Shown: positions 35,974 to 47,504 of the stretch, one piece after another | Layout of the letters: every line of letters starts with the position of its first letter | Position numbering within the stretch: position 1 is the first letter of the stretch | Assembly: GCF_003473485.1 (NCBI RefSeq) | Contig: NC_053044.1 | Span: 52,988,091 to 53,052,090 of the forward strand | Source: Medicago truncatula | Taxonomy: Eukaryota > Streptophyta > Magnoliopsida > Fabales > Fabaceae | Length of the DNA stretch: 64,000 nt | Direction of reading: 5' to 3' | Made by a program: the position numbers and the translations under genes | The notes under the pieces: generated by a model | Told to the model about the DNA's origin: nothing | The model's database searches: none | What the model saw: only the letters and a program-made list of their open reading frames with translations

Positions 35974-36359
35974 ATTGCATTATACTGACCCAATATCTAA
36001 AGTTAGGTGCCAGTCAAAAAATGTATAAGAAGTTTGGTGAACTACTGAACTATCAAATTTAACATCAACAAAATGGAGACAAAATCACACATAAAGAGGG
36101 AACAAGTCATGGTCTTCCTATTAATATTACAATTTTACTCCTCAATTTACAAAATCGGTTTTTTAGTCTTTTTTTTTATTTTTTTTTATAATCACTGGAA
36201 TGTTTCATCCCCTCAATTTTTTTGGCGACCACGGTGGTAGCTCTGAAGTTTACTATGGGTGCAAATCCTCTCCATTTCCTAAGAAATTGAGATCTTCAAG
36301 TTGGTTGAGTATGAGTTTGACACATGGTACATTAAAACTCCAATGACTGAGATTTACTG

Positions 36360-37465
36360 AAGGAAAAAAATCAGAAAACATGGATGGGAATAGTGAATAC
36401 GAAGAGAGAGAATACACTTTCTCCATCTCTCACAATTGTCTCTCCGATTAACGACCTCCGTCACTTACGTCGTCACCGCATCTCAAAGTAAAGCCCTCCG
36501 CCACTGCCGCCGTCGTGCCTCTTCGCAAACCTACCCTTTCTAGAAGCCAACACCATATGTTACTGCGACAACCCAAATCTGCCCTTTCTCGTTCATGTTT
36601 TCTAGAAGACAACAAAGACATGAAGGTTTTCCCTTGGCATTCTAATTCTTCAATTTTGACAGATACCTTTGCATACATACATGTTCAATTGTTCATATCA
36701 ATTTAGAGGAACTCACTTTGTATTTTATTTTACTGGCTTATTCTTTTTGCAGATTTTGCTAGTGATGATATTCATAATTTGAGCAAGACTTTGGTTGCTG
36801 TTACATGTAATGCTGCTACATATATGATAATATATCATAGTGGGGAGGGTTAGTGAGCCAAGTCCATAAGCAATGATGAAGCTCAAGGGTTAAAATGTTG
36901 TTTATTTTTCTGTATTGCGGACTGTTTTTATGTCCTGCTGTTGTATTGTTGTCCTAAAGGAATAATCCTTAGAGGAGCCCAACATTGTATTGAATTGTAT
37001 TGTCATCTGTGTTTTAGATTTTGGGGCTTCTGGTTTTGTACTCATTGCAAGTGCTGCGGTTTTGGTTGGTGTCTGCCATCAGTAGGGGGCGGTTGGTGCT
37101 ATTTGCTCCTGCTGTCAGTTGGTGTTAGCAGCTGCCAGCAGCTATCTGTGGCGCGGTTCTGCGCGGTTTGTTGTGCAAGGGGGCTGGTTTTGATGCAGCT
37201 GTATGCGTAGGGGGCCATTTCTCTTGTTCGGATGTTCATTTTTCGGCTGTTTTGGTTCAGTGAATACCTTTGCATCATTCTCTAGTGTTAGGCGGCAGGG
37301 TTTTATTTTGGTAGTTGCTTTAGGGAGTGTTGTTTCAGGGGTTTGTGTCGGGTGTTCCACCTATATACGGCACCCTTGTTTGTATTGGTTTGTTTCTTTT
37401 CGCTTGCGCGGTTGGTTTTTGTGCGGCTTGCACCCATCCGTCGTCAATAAAATTAGCATATCAAA
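36360..37465. other. GC-richer island of unknown nature
   Basis: Noticeably richer in G and C than its surroundings, especially 37040-37440 (CGGTTGGTGCTATTTGCTCC, GCGCGGTTCTGCGCGG). Several overlapping frames of 60-137 codons occur without recognisable domains. An AATAAA near 37447 and the text GCTTGCACCC before it recall a transcript or LINE 3' end. It could be a degraded retroelement or a retrocopied transcript. Confidence 0.35.
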
Positions 37466-37608
37466 TGTAATGTTTGGATTTTCGTGTAATGAATTGGCTT
37501 TGTACTGTTATCAAATATACCATATTCATATTATTTTTTTCAAGTGTAACTATAGCAGAACCTTTTCTATTTCACATTATAGCAAAATGGTACATATAGT
37601 TGGAAATG

Positions 37609-37665
37609 AAAAGTAGCCAAAATAAGAGTTGTCATCAAATTATAAGATAAAAGTAGCCAAAATAA
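37609..37665. repeat. 17-bp direct repeat, 40 bp apart
   Basis: AAAAGTAGCCAAAATAA occurs at 37609-37625 and 37649-37665, next to the broken 3' end of the FRS pseudogene. Confidence 0.8.
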
Positions 37666-37693
37666 ACTAGTAAAGCCTCCCATCCACTCAAAA

Positions 37694-39224
37694 CAAACAA
37701 CACTGTTTTTTAAATCAACATTAAAACTCTCACTTAATTGAGTAGATCTCATACCTGCAATGAAAGTCTTTTGCACATAAGCCCATGTCCATTTTTCCTT
37801 GAATCGAAAAATAGTATGGAGCCATGAGTCTTTAGAAACATTATGCTCAACTAGTAAAGTCTCCCATCCACTCAAAAATTCTTCTTCCTTTTCGTGTAGA
37901 TCAATGCACGCTTTAAAATCTGAGCAGAATTGTGAGCTTCGTTGATATAGATGATTCACATGCCTTAGGGCATTTTCCCTTATATGCCAAGTGCACAATC
38001 CATGAAATGTTTCTGGCATGACTAAAGAAAGAGCCTTAGCCATTGCTGCATCTTGATCTGTTAGAATGGTTTTAGGCTTTTTCCCACCCATTGCTTTGAG
38101 AAAGGTTTCAAATAACCATTGAAAAGAAGGGATTGTTTCATCAAATAACAATGATGCCCCATAAACAATTGTTTGTCTGTGGCTATTAAGGCCAACAAAT
38201 ACTCCCAACGGACGATAATTCTTATTTGTCTTGAATGTGGTGTCAAAAGTGACAGCATCACCAAAGTACCCATAATCATTTATCATTTGTGCATCCGCCC
38301 AAAATATGTTTGTTATTTGCTCTTCAACATCCATCTGAAACTCATAAAAGAATGAAGGATTTTCACTTTGCTTTTTGAAATGTATTAGTAACGCACCTAC
38401 TTCACCATACCTTAGCGAGTTGTTCCTTTTAGTGCGAAGCAAATTTTTATGGTCTTGTCTTGTATAACCAACAATGTTTATTCCACCAGCTTGTTTTGAC
38501 ACAAATTCATGAAAATCTTTTGGTTTCAATCCAGATTCATCGGCCAATACAATTTGGGATATGCTTGTGACTCAGATATGTGTCAATGAGAGCGAATCAT
38601 ATAAACATACTCAGCTGGCAGAAGAAGGTGATTATGTCCCGCTACAAAGTCAATAACCTTGTATTTTCCAATCTTCCGATCAAGTGAAATAACCATACGT
38701 GCTAAACATCATGTTCTAGTTTCTGCTCGAGCATCTTTTGTCAAGTAATCACGTTTGTCAGCACCGCGTCTACCCTCTTTGGAGCACACAAATTTTCTTG
38801 AAGTAAGAACTCCATCTTTTTTGCTTTTATTTGCATATTCTCGACGGATACCAAAACCACATTTCTTACTATACTCATTATAAAATTCATATGTGAAGGC
38901 CTCAGACTCAAACTCCATTTCCAAGTGTGGTACATTACTAACATTATTCTCTTGCACAATATCATTCACCAATTTTTCTACACCTTCAACCATTGGATTG
39001 GATGTAATATTCACATTCTCTAGAAAATGGAAAAAATAATATAAAGTCGACATGTTAATATTCATAGACATTTTATATTAATTTTATATTGTCCAAATAC
39101 TTTCAAAATATTCATGTTCTACGTGTGTGTATTCATCGACAAAGAACAAAGTCTTACCGGTGCCCAGAGGTGGTGATGAATGGTGAAGATTTGCATCATG
39201 TTCTACGTGTGTCGTTTCTACCAT
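37694..39224 (-). pseudogene. FAR1-RELATED SEQUENCE (FRS) pseudogene, 3'-truncated
   Basis: FRS/FHY3 proteins are transcription factors derived from a MULE transposase. Exon 1 (39224-39158, MVETTHVEHDANLHH) splices to 39019 onward, which holds the FAR1 zinc-binding domain (FYNEYSKKCGFGIRREYA ... SRKFVCSKEG). A stop follows RAETRT at 38709. Another stop (TGA at 38585-38583) sits in the MIRSH segment, and a frameshift lies between it and 38555. From 38555 the MULE transposase domain is open: VTFDTTFKTNKNYRPLG, ILTDQDAAMAKAL, FHGLCTWHIRENALRHVNHL and STQLSESFNVDLKN. Similarity stops abruptly after LKNSV, so the C-terminal SWIM zinc finger is missing. Remaining similarity to intact family members looks high, so the damage is probably not old. 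Confidence 0.85.
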
Positions 39225-39299
39225 TGGAGTAAGCTTCAGGTCTGCAACACAGTGGAACAAGGACGACGGAAATTCAGAATCGACGTAGCACGTCGGAGG

Positions 39300-40110
39300 C
39301 GAGATGAGTGAAGCAGCGTCACAAAAGTGAAACCAAACGATGATGGTAAGTCACAGTAATGAGGAGAAGGAGGTTGAGAACACCATAGTATTGGTTCAAA
39401 CCATAGAGAGGTGAAGGAAGTGAAACGACGAAGGAAGTGAAACCGTTTTCTTCGTATTCTCTTCTAATTTTCTGATTTTTTTTTTTAATTTTACTATATT
39501 TTTTAATTGTTTGGGTGACTATGGCCACCTTCTCTTCTAGAGAATCTCAGCCTATAATTTGAACTATTTTATTTTTACAACAGTAATTTGCACCATTATT
39601 CGCCACAATGGTAATGACTTTTGGATATAATCGATTTTGCAGAATTAATTTACTAAAAATCAATTTTTGTACAAAAGAAACAAAAAAAAAAAAACACTTA
39701 AAAATCAACGATATAAGAGTCGTATGAATGATTTGATCGTTTGCGTGAAATAAAAAAGTTGAAAGTCATAAAAAAGACATTAGAAAAAAACAATTATTTA
39801 TAAAAATAACATTTTTCTTTAAGAAAACATTACTCAATTAAGCAACTATAGAAAAAAAATGTTAATTATTTATAATAATACTATATAATAAACAATAATT
39901 TTTTGACCGGATATAATACACAATAATTGATAAAGATAACATACTTTTAAATTACATTGACCAATAAATAAATAATGTGAAATAAAGCCAAATGTGTCCC
40001 TTAAGGGATGACTGTACTAGTTTGAATGAATAGTATTTAATTTTTGTCAAAAAAATTAAAATATAATTTAATTTATAGAGTTGTTTTGCTTCTCAATTCG
40101 CAAAAATATT
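39300..40110. other. Intergenic, promoter side of the transporter gene
   Basis: AT-rich with no gene seen. It ends in the pyrimidine-rich leader of the transporter gene. Confidence 0.5.
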
Positions 40111-40128
40111 TAATCAGTTATATATATA

Positions 40129-40195
40129 ACTCTCTCTCTCTCTCTCTAATCTGAGACTCTTTCTTTTTCTTCTTCTTCTTCTTCTTCTTCCTCTT
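40129..40195. repeat. CT and TTC microsatellites in a 5' leader
   Basis: A (CT)n run at about 40129-40147 and a (TTC)n run at about 40164-40195, just before the transporter ATG at 40218. Pyrimidine tracts of this kind are frequent in plant core promoters and leaders. Confidence 0.85.
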
Positions 40196-40217
40196 CTGAG
40201 TTTAACAAACAACAACA

Positions 40218-41267
40218 ATGGGGAAAGGTGGATCTGTAAGCGATGGAGTAATGAAGAAGATCTTATTATCCTACACATACGTAGCGATATGGATCTTCTT
40301 ATCATTCACTGTTATCGTTTACAACAAATACATCTTAGACAAAAAGATGTACAATTGGCCATTCCCAATTTCCCTAACAATGATCCACATGTCTTTCTGT
40401 GCAACCCTAGCTATTCTTCTCGTTCGTGTCTTCAAATTCGTTGAACCCGTTTCAATGTCTCGCGAAGTTTATTTCTCTTCCGTTGTTCCAATCGGAGCAC
40501 TCTATTCTCTTTCTCTCTGGTTATCAAATTCCGCTTACATTTATCTCTCTGTTTCTTTTATTCAAATGCTTAAAGCTCTTATGCCTGTCGCTGTTTATTC
40601 CATCGGCGTTGGTCTCAGAAAAGAATCTTATAAAAATGATACCATGTTTAACATGCTTTCCATTTCAATGGGTGTTGCTGTTGCTGCTTATGGTGAAGCT
40701 AGATTTGATACATGGGGGGTTATTTTACAGCTTGGTGCTGTTGCTTTCGAAGCTACCAGATTGGTTATGATTCAAATCTTGCTTACATCCAAAGGGATTT
40801 CATTGAATCCAATTACGTCCTTGTATTATGTTGCACCTTGTTGTTTGGTTTTCTTGTCTGTTCCTTGGATCCTTGTGGAATATCCAATTTTGAAAGAGAA
40901 TTCAAGTTTTCATTTTGATTTTGTCATTTTTGGGACTAATTCTTTGTGTGCATTTGCTTTGAATCTTGCTGTTTTTCTTCTTGTTGGGAAAACATCTGCT
41001 TTGACAATGAATGTTGCTGGTGTTGTTAAAGATTGGCTTTTGATTGCTTTTTCATGGAGTGTGATTAAGGATACTGTTACACCCATTAATTTGTTTGGGT
41101 ATGGTCTTGCTTTCTTGGGTGTGGCTTATTATAATCATTCAAAGTTGCAGGCACTTAAGGCTAAAGAAGCACAGAAGAAGGTTACACAAGCTGATGAAGA
41201 AACTGGAAGGTTGCTTGAGGATAGAGAAGGTGATGGATCAGGGAAGAGAAATGATCAGCAGAATTGA
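40218..41267 (+). CDS. Nucleotide-sugar/triose-phosphate-type transporter (At4g32390/At2g25520 class)
   Basis: An intact intronless frame of 349 residues, closely resembling Arabidopsis putative sugar-phosphate/phosphate translocators of about 347-350 residues. It starts [20 protein letters not shown], has about ten hydrophobic segments, and carries blocks typical of the TPT/NST superfamily: [60 protein letters not shown] and [13 protein letters not shown]. The tail is charged (KAKEAQKK, then [13 protein letters not shown]). These carriers sit in Golgi or other endomembranes and exchange sugar nucleotides or sugar phosphates. The substrate of this subclass is not settled. The start is firm because the ATG follows a pyrimidine-rich leader and AACAACA. 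Confidence 0.93.
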   Translation: MGKGGSVSDGVMKKILLSYTYVAIWIFLSFTVIVYNKYILDKKMYNWPFPISLTMIHMSFCATLAILLVRVFKFVEPVSMSREVYFSSVVPIGALYSLSLWLSNSAYIYLSVSFIQMLKALMPVAVYSIGVGLRKESYKNDTMFNMLSISMGVAVAAYGEARFDTWGVILQLGAVAFEATRLVMIQILLTSKGISLNPITSLYYVAPCCLVFLSVPWILVEYPILKENSSFHFDFVIFGTNSLCAFALNLAVFLLVGKTSALTMNVAGVVKDWLLIAFSWSVIKDTVTPINLFGYGLAFLGVAYYNHSKLQALKAKEAQKKVTQADEETGRLLEDREGDGSGKRNDQQN

Positions 41268-43027
41268 TTTTCATTCAATTGCATTTACCTTTTAATTCAA
41301 GAATCTCAAAAAGAAAAGACAAAAAAGATTATGCAACAAAAGAATAAGTTATTATAAGGAAGAGGATCAATTGGTGTTTAGATCTGAAGGTAGTAACAAC
41401 AAGGAACTTGAATCCTCTGAGAAAATAGCCAAGATTTGGTATTTTTTTTTTGTTTTTTCCTATAGTATTATTAGGGTTTGAGATTTGCATTTTGATGCTG
41501 GTAGAGCCAATAATATGTTATTACTAGAGTGAAGTGTCTCAAATCCTTTATTTATGATTAATTTTTTTTTTTTAAATTTCCTTTTCCAGTGCTTAGTTTT
41601 ATGTTATGTTGTTGGTAGGGACTATCAGTATTTTGAGTTTAAATGCTTATTTATTCATAGTACTAGTACATGTCTATTATATGTCTGTCTATACTTGCAT
41701 ATTCTGGTCTGTTATATGATGTTGAAAAGCGATTAAAAAGATTTAGTGAGGAATAATATAGTAATTGGATGCTATGGTTTAACTCTGATGAGTTTATATT
41801 GAATACATGGTTTCTTAGCCAAGATGTTGCGGAATTACTCTGCTTCTGTTCTGTGTTCATTGTCTGCTTATGTTCTCGAGTGCATATTTGAATCAACGGT
41901 AAATTTTGATAAAAACTACATTTTAGAGATTCAACAAAACCATAATGGCATTGTGATTTCGCCAAACGTTACACCAACTCAAACATGTAGCATTATGTTC
42001 TATGGTTCCATACATAGTTCTAGACCCTTAATGATGTATATTTCTTTTACCTGCATCCAAAGCCGGTGACTAGTGCAGAAGTCTCTTGGCTCAAACATAG
42101 CCATATAAAATTATTTCATTGTTCTCATTTGGCTATTATCAAGAAATATGATTAATATGTTTTTGAACTTTTTACCATACTTCAAGAAGCTGACATTGAT
42201 ATCAGACCATTTTGGTTTTATGACTATTATGAAGTTGCACCTAATTTGTTCTGCATTTGTCTAATATGTACACTTTACTCTTATCACTATTCTATTTCCT
42301 CATATTATGAAACAATTGCCGCATCATAAGATAGAATTGATGAGGACATGACACGTCCACTAACATTTCCTTCTCAAAGAACATCTGTTCCCTTTCTAGC
42401 TGCAAATCTACTCAATAGATTGTCCGACAAAGCTGAGAAAGAGAGTGAAGACTACTTACTTTCTGTGCTAAATGGTGATTGAACTCAGAACTATCACATA
42501 CTATCATGCTGTGTGATCTAGAAAAGTTTGTTCTGTCTTATTGCTCATAAAACTTATCATCTATTTGGAAATTAAACCATAGCATAGCAGTATAATTTAA
42601 AATCACACTTGTACTTTTTGTCCTTCCTGTGTATGTGAATCAGCAGCAACCGGCAATTTTAAAATAGAGTGGTACCACTTGTTTTAACCAACTGATCAAC
42701 ACGTGTAATTGAAAGTATTCATATTTTTTGTCTGTATTAATTTGAGTTGCAGCTGGTAGCAGGCATAGTTTTGTTTGTATCGACATGTAAGATGAGGGGA
42801 TATACTATTCTAAGGTCTTCCTCTCTTCACTATTTTAGAGAAATGATATTTGTACAATGACAATCTTTTGACAACTTTTTCTCATACTCTTATTATCATT
42901 TTATTCTTTCTTTTTATTTTTATCTATTGTTTTTTACCAATAAAAAAAAAAGTTGTCATAGAAGTTGTTACAAATAGATGTATAAATATCACTACTCCTC
43001 TTTTATTATATAAGAAAAGAAAAAATG
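41268..43027. other. Transporter 3' region and intergenic DNA
   Basis: No gene seen. The segment 41885-42000 is a diverged copy of the repeat at about 195-330. A MITE-like pair of inverted ends lies at about 42841-43010 (ATGATATTTGTACAATGACA / complementary GTTACAAATAGATGTATAAATATCA). Confidence 0.5.
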
Positions 43028-43163
43028 TGTTCCTGTGAACTTAACTTAGATGGTAGGGACATTGCATAATTTATGCAGCGGTCGGGGTTTAAACCCCAGA
43101 CACCCCACTTCTCCATATTTAATTGTGTGAGCTCTAGCGCCTTTAGCTACTAGGCTACTAGAC
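43028..43163 (+). mobile_element. SINE, same family as 59570-59709
   Basis: It shares TAGGGACATTGCAT, GGGGTTTAAACCCC (B-box region), ACCCCACTT and GGCTAC..GAC with the copy at 59570-59709, and ends in poly(A). The short flanking repeat is AAAAAATG. Confidence 0.75.
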
Positions 43164-44119
43164 AAAAAAAATGCTAACTCATGTCCAAAACATTTAGTGT
43201 GAATATGTCTATCGGTCTATGAAGGGTAAGACCCATCAATAAATTCATTTCAGCCGTACCCATATATGATTGCACCTGTTCTTCTAGCATGTTATGCAGT
43301 ACACTCTATTTGTAGTATGGTGTTGATTTTTTTAGTGTGAGTAATAAACCATGACCATAAGTATCAGGTGGTAGCTCTATTATTAGGTACTAAAAGTTAT
43401 TAGTTCATGAACTACCTTATCATGTAATTTTCTTTTTACAAAAACTCATGATGATGTTTTTTGTTAGTCTATTTCTTTTAAATAATTTTGGTTACTCAGC
43501 AAATCATAGAATCCTATTTAGTTCAACAAATTAATAACACCAGTGTCATATCTTTCCAAAACAAAAAATAAAATAAAATACTAGTGGTCATATTTTAACT
43601 TGATTATTTGCATTTAGAAGGGTTATGGACACTCTATTTTTCATATTTTTTCTAACACATACTCTCTTACTAAAAAGAGTGTTAAAAAGAGATTTTTCCT
43701 CACATTTCTCATTTACATTTCCTGCATCTTGTTGGGTAGCAACTAACAACCATTCACTTGGCTTATTTATTTTTTTGTGATGCTTTTTGAAAGCCTAAGC
43801 TTGCGCCGCGGGCTTTGACTTTTCTCGTAATGCTCAATAGATTTACCTTAGCATATAGATCTACAGTGAGAGTTTTCAAATGACTTTTGCTACCAAAAAT
43901 AACTTCATTCATTTGAAAATTACAAACCTAATTTATCTTGCCCATCACTCTATTTATGACTTTTTACGGAAAAAGTTAAAGTAAGTAGGGATATTTTGGT
44001 TAAAAAGTGTATAATTAAATTTGACGAAGACGAATAAAAATGTACAAAAAAAGTGCTAAGCAAATCCTATATTTAGAAACGAGTGTAATATTATTATTCC
44101 ATCCATCTCACAATAATCG

Positions 44120-44750
44120 ACTTTGAAACATGTGTGGTACAAAAGTCTATCAAACACGATGCTCAAGGTGTGTTTCCACCAAGACTTAATGCAACCAACA
44201 TCACACTCATTTCAACAAGAGTCTATGCGAAATTGGTGTCCTATTGCACCGTGCAATGTACTGTACAAAGTGGTGGCCAAAGTTATCACAAACTGGTTAA
44301 AACTCGTTCTTGACAAATGTATGTTAGATAACCAGTCAACGTTTGTTTCCGAAAGATCTATTCTTGATAATGTTATGACAACCATCGAAATTGTCCACTA
44401 TATGAAGACCAAGACGAAAGGGAAAAATTATGTCTCACTCTCAAGTTATATATTAGCAAAGCATATGATCACATTGATTGAGATTAACTTAGAGATATCA
44501 TGATCAAGATGGGCTTTTTGGAGCAATGAGTTAAATGGATCGTACTATGTGTGGAAACCGTTGATTAGTCATTATTTGTCAACGGTGGTGCAGCATGACA
44601 TGTTGTCCTAGGCAGTTGTCTTCGTAAAGGTGAACCACTCTCACCATACTTGTTTATTTCATGTGTGGAAGGATTGCCAACTCTGATCAAGAAAGCAGAG
44701 AGACAAGGAGATTTACACAGTGTTAGAATTTCTACAAATGAGCTGATTGA
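44120..44750 (+). mobile_element. LINE (L1-type) reverse-transcriptase fragment
   Basis: Pieces of a plant L1 ORF2 reverse transcriptase are readable in more than one frame: PPRLNATNITLI, then PIAPCNVLYKVVAKVITNWL, KCMLDNQSTFVSERSILDN, HYMKTKTKGKNY, and further on the DNA for the GDPLSPYLF-like block (near 44625-44660). The frame changes at least twice and both ends of the element are lost, so it is a dead fragment. Confidence 0.8.
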
Positions 44751-45345
44751 CAACTCTAATATTTTTTATTTTTTTGATAATTTAAAATAAAAATAAAAAT
44801 TACACATGTGGCTGAATTGTATTTTATTTTGTTAGGGGACTAAAATCGCAACTTTCTGATACTTAAGGGGTCAAAACTGCTATTAAGCATAAAATAAAAC
44901 ACTATAAAGTTCTTAAAATATGAGTTGAAAGACCATTTACAATATAGTCCTCTATTAGGTGCTTAATTGAGTCATATACTAAATAAGTCATGAGTCATAT
45001 TAATAATTTTAAACATCATCTCAGCAAAGTTAAAAATTATTAAATGAATCCTATTAATAACTCAATGTTATTGTATGTCAATAAAGTTTATTAATTTTTT
45101 ATACAATTTAATAAACTTGTCTCGTACAAATTGAAGAGAGAGTGCTTTCGTAACCACCTCTCTCTCCACCGTTGTGGATGCTCTAAGGTATACTAGCATC
45201 TCTTGCCCATTTGAAGAGATAAATTCTGAATTTTTATATCGTATGAGGTCAATTAATTAAATTCTTGCATGACTTAATAACTATCAACACGTGCCTCTAA
45301 CTACATAATATAACTATATGTTTTAAATATAAGCAGTATGGCAGC

Positions 45346-45905
45346 TAGGCATGGCAATGGGGCGGAGTGGGGACGGGTTTTACCTTCCCCGTCCCCATAC
45401 CTGATTCTCATGTACTTACCCGTTACCCTACTCATATCTAACGGGGATGAGAAATTGAATTTCATCCCCGTCCCCGAAGGGTTCGGGTATCCACGCCCCA
45501 TCCCCGTCCCCGCATTAAATAATTTTTTTAATAAAAAATAGAAGTGTTTTTGCATCCCTTAGAGCAACGTTGTAATACATTATCCAACAATAAGCTCACT
45601 TTCACATTTGTTAGACAAAATGATTTAGTTGATCCTTTAAATATCAATGGTAGTTTTTATTAACATGACAATCATCAAACAAAATAACATAACATATCAA
45701 TATAAAGTAATTTTTTACATTTGGGACGGGTTTGAGTATGGGTTCGAGGTGGGTACCTATATACTCGTTACCCGTCCCATACCCGTGTTTTGAGATCGGG
45801 GAAAACCCATACCCATACCCAAACCCAGTCAAAACGGGGAAAACCCGTCAAATTGGATTTGGTTCGGGCGGATAACCACGGGTATGGGTTTTGTTGTCAT
45901 GCCTA
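45346..45905. mobile_element. hAT-type non-autonomous element with 8-bp target duplication
   Basis: A 560-bp segment with inverted ends TAGGCATGGCAA and TTGTCATGCCTA, flanked by the perfect 8-bp direct repeat ATGGCAGC (45338-45345 and 45906-45913). Eight-base duplications are the hAT hallmark. The interior is full of CCCGTCCCC and ACCCATACCC motifs with no coding capacity. Confidence 0.85.
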
Positions 45906-45913
45906 ATGGCAGC

Positions 45914-47001
45914 CCTTCTAAGTTGATGAGTTCTCCAACCACTTTCTCCTCGTGTGCTAATTGGCGTTCTTAATATATAAATATTCTCAATTTATTATGC
46001 CTGCTAGATGATCAAATTAGTGGTGGATGTATGATGTGATATGTATCCATACACCATATTATTGCATATTGAACTGAAGTTTACATTTAAGTAATTAATA
46101 TCCACTCGGCACTCCTCATAGTGAATATATAATAATTGGTCAAAACCTTTTTAAAAATGGGGTTGATTGAGTGGAGAGGTTTAAGCCTTATCGTGTGTGA
46201 CCACTCATAGATTAATTCATGGTCAAAATTCATTATCTTGAGTAATATTTCTGTTTTCCTCGTAAAGCTTTAATGAATCAAATCCGGCAACTGGCAAGTG
46301 ATCTATGATTGTGTGCAAAAGCTATTAAACCCTGGTTTGACTTGATCGTGAGGGCTTGAGAACTAAGAATGTGCTTCTTTTTAGATCTTAGGTTTAAACT
46401 CTGCAGGTGTCAACAATTTTTATGTTGGGTCAGTCCATATAGAGCTCAGCATTCAATTGGGTCCTCGCTAGTGGATATGACTTAGGAGATTGATTTTCAA
46501 ATTAGTCGGTTTTTGAGCTGAATACAGAGTTTTTTATTTGAAAAAAAAAAGAACATTATACGCAATTTGATGTTAATCAATTCAATATATTCATCAAAAC
46601 GTACACTTAATTGGTTCACCAGTTTTAGATTCTTGTTGCTTATGTTCAATTCCATTTTCAAATATTGTAACAACTGTTGTTAATTATTGCTAATTTGCCA
46701 TAGGCAATGCATGGATGTTTTACATAAAGCTTCTACTAGGAGAAGCAAAATCTTTCTCACTATTAAACAACAACAATGTATATACTACAAGCTCTATATT
46801 TATATATCGTGTATTAATTCAATCATTTCCATATATTTGTGTTACACATTAATGACCTTTGCAGTAATTTCTACAAAATTCAGCAATGACCACTCGATGG
46901 AATATCATATCCTGTATGAACAAGATTAGGTTAATTAGACCATAAGGTTGAATAATCGTAAAAAAAGAAGAATTAATAGTTATTAATATATATGTATAAA
47001 C
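45914..47001. other. Intergenic with a possible degraded SINE
   Basis: No gene. The stretch 46330-46550 has a SINE-like layout (AGGTTTAAACTCTG, then AGTCGGTTTTTGAGC, then a poly(A) run), but its target duplication was not found. Confidence 0.4.
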
Positions 47002-47504
47002 TTACTGAATGTATTCAACATTGATATTTGCATTAGGGAAACGTGAGATAGCTGCAAATGCTTCAGTTGACATGTGGAAAGTGTGGGGGCATGAGGATTT
47101 TGTACAAGTAATAGAATCAACAACTTTAACATCAATACTGCTACCACCTTTGCATGGCTTGTTGATTCCACTCACACACCTTACTCTGTATCTCCTTCCA
47201 CATGCTGCCCCGTTATCCCACAACCCTTCATTCACTGCCACAAATATATTTCCTGGTGGAAACTGCTGTCTCCTATTCCCATCACAAGCTGTAGCTGCAC
47301 AATCAAACATTGTTCTATAATATGATATATCATATATATATATATATATATATATACTTAGGAGTAAGAAATATTGAATGAATAAATGGTCTACTCACGT
47401 ATATATGGAGGACCATAAGAAGAAGCAGTACCAACATCTGCAAGAATAATGCTCATTTGTTTGAACAATAGGCTTGAAATTATTACAAGCATAAATGACC
47501 TCAT
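47002..47504 (-). CDS. EG45-like / plant natriuretic peptide-like secreted protein
   Basis: Two coding exons, 47504-47399 and 47294-47002, with the junction TAC|GTGAGT...GTGCAG|CT in phase 1. The product is 132 residues, matching the roughly 130 of plant natriuretic peptides. MRSFMLVIISSLLFK... is a signal peptide, so the ATG at 47504 is preferred over an in-frame ATG 26 codons upstream. The mature part is an expansin-like double-psi barrel: ADVGTASSYGPPYIPTACDG, then FPPGNIFVAVNEGLWDNGAA, CGRRYRVRC, DVKVVDSITC and FHMSTEAFAAIS. It lacks the expansin C-terminal domain. Such proteins go to the apoplast and are linked to water and ion homeostasis and stress responses. The intron contains a TA microsatellite (about 47325-47356). 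Confidence 0.9.

Noticed and set aside
45301-45832. Gly/Tyr- and Pro-rich frames
   Set aside because: They are translations of C-rich triplet repeats inside the hAT element, not proteins.
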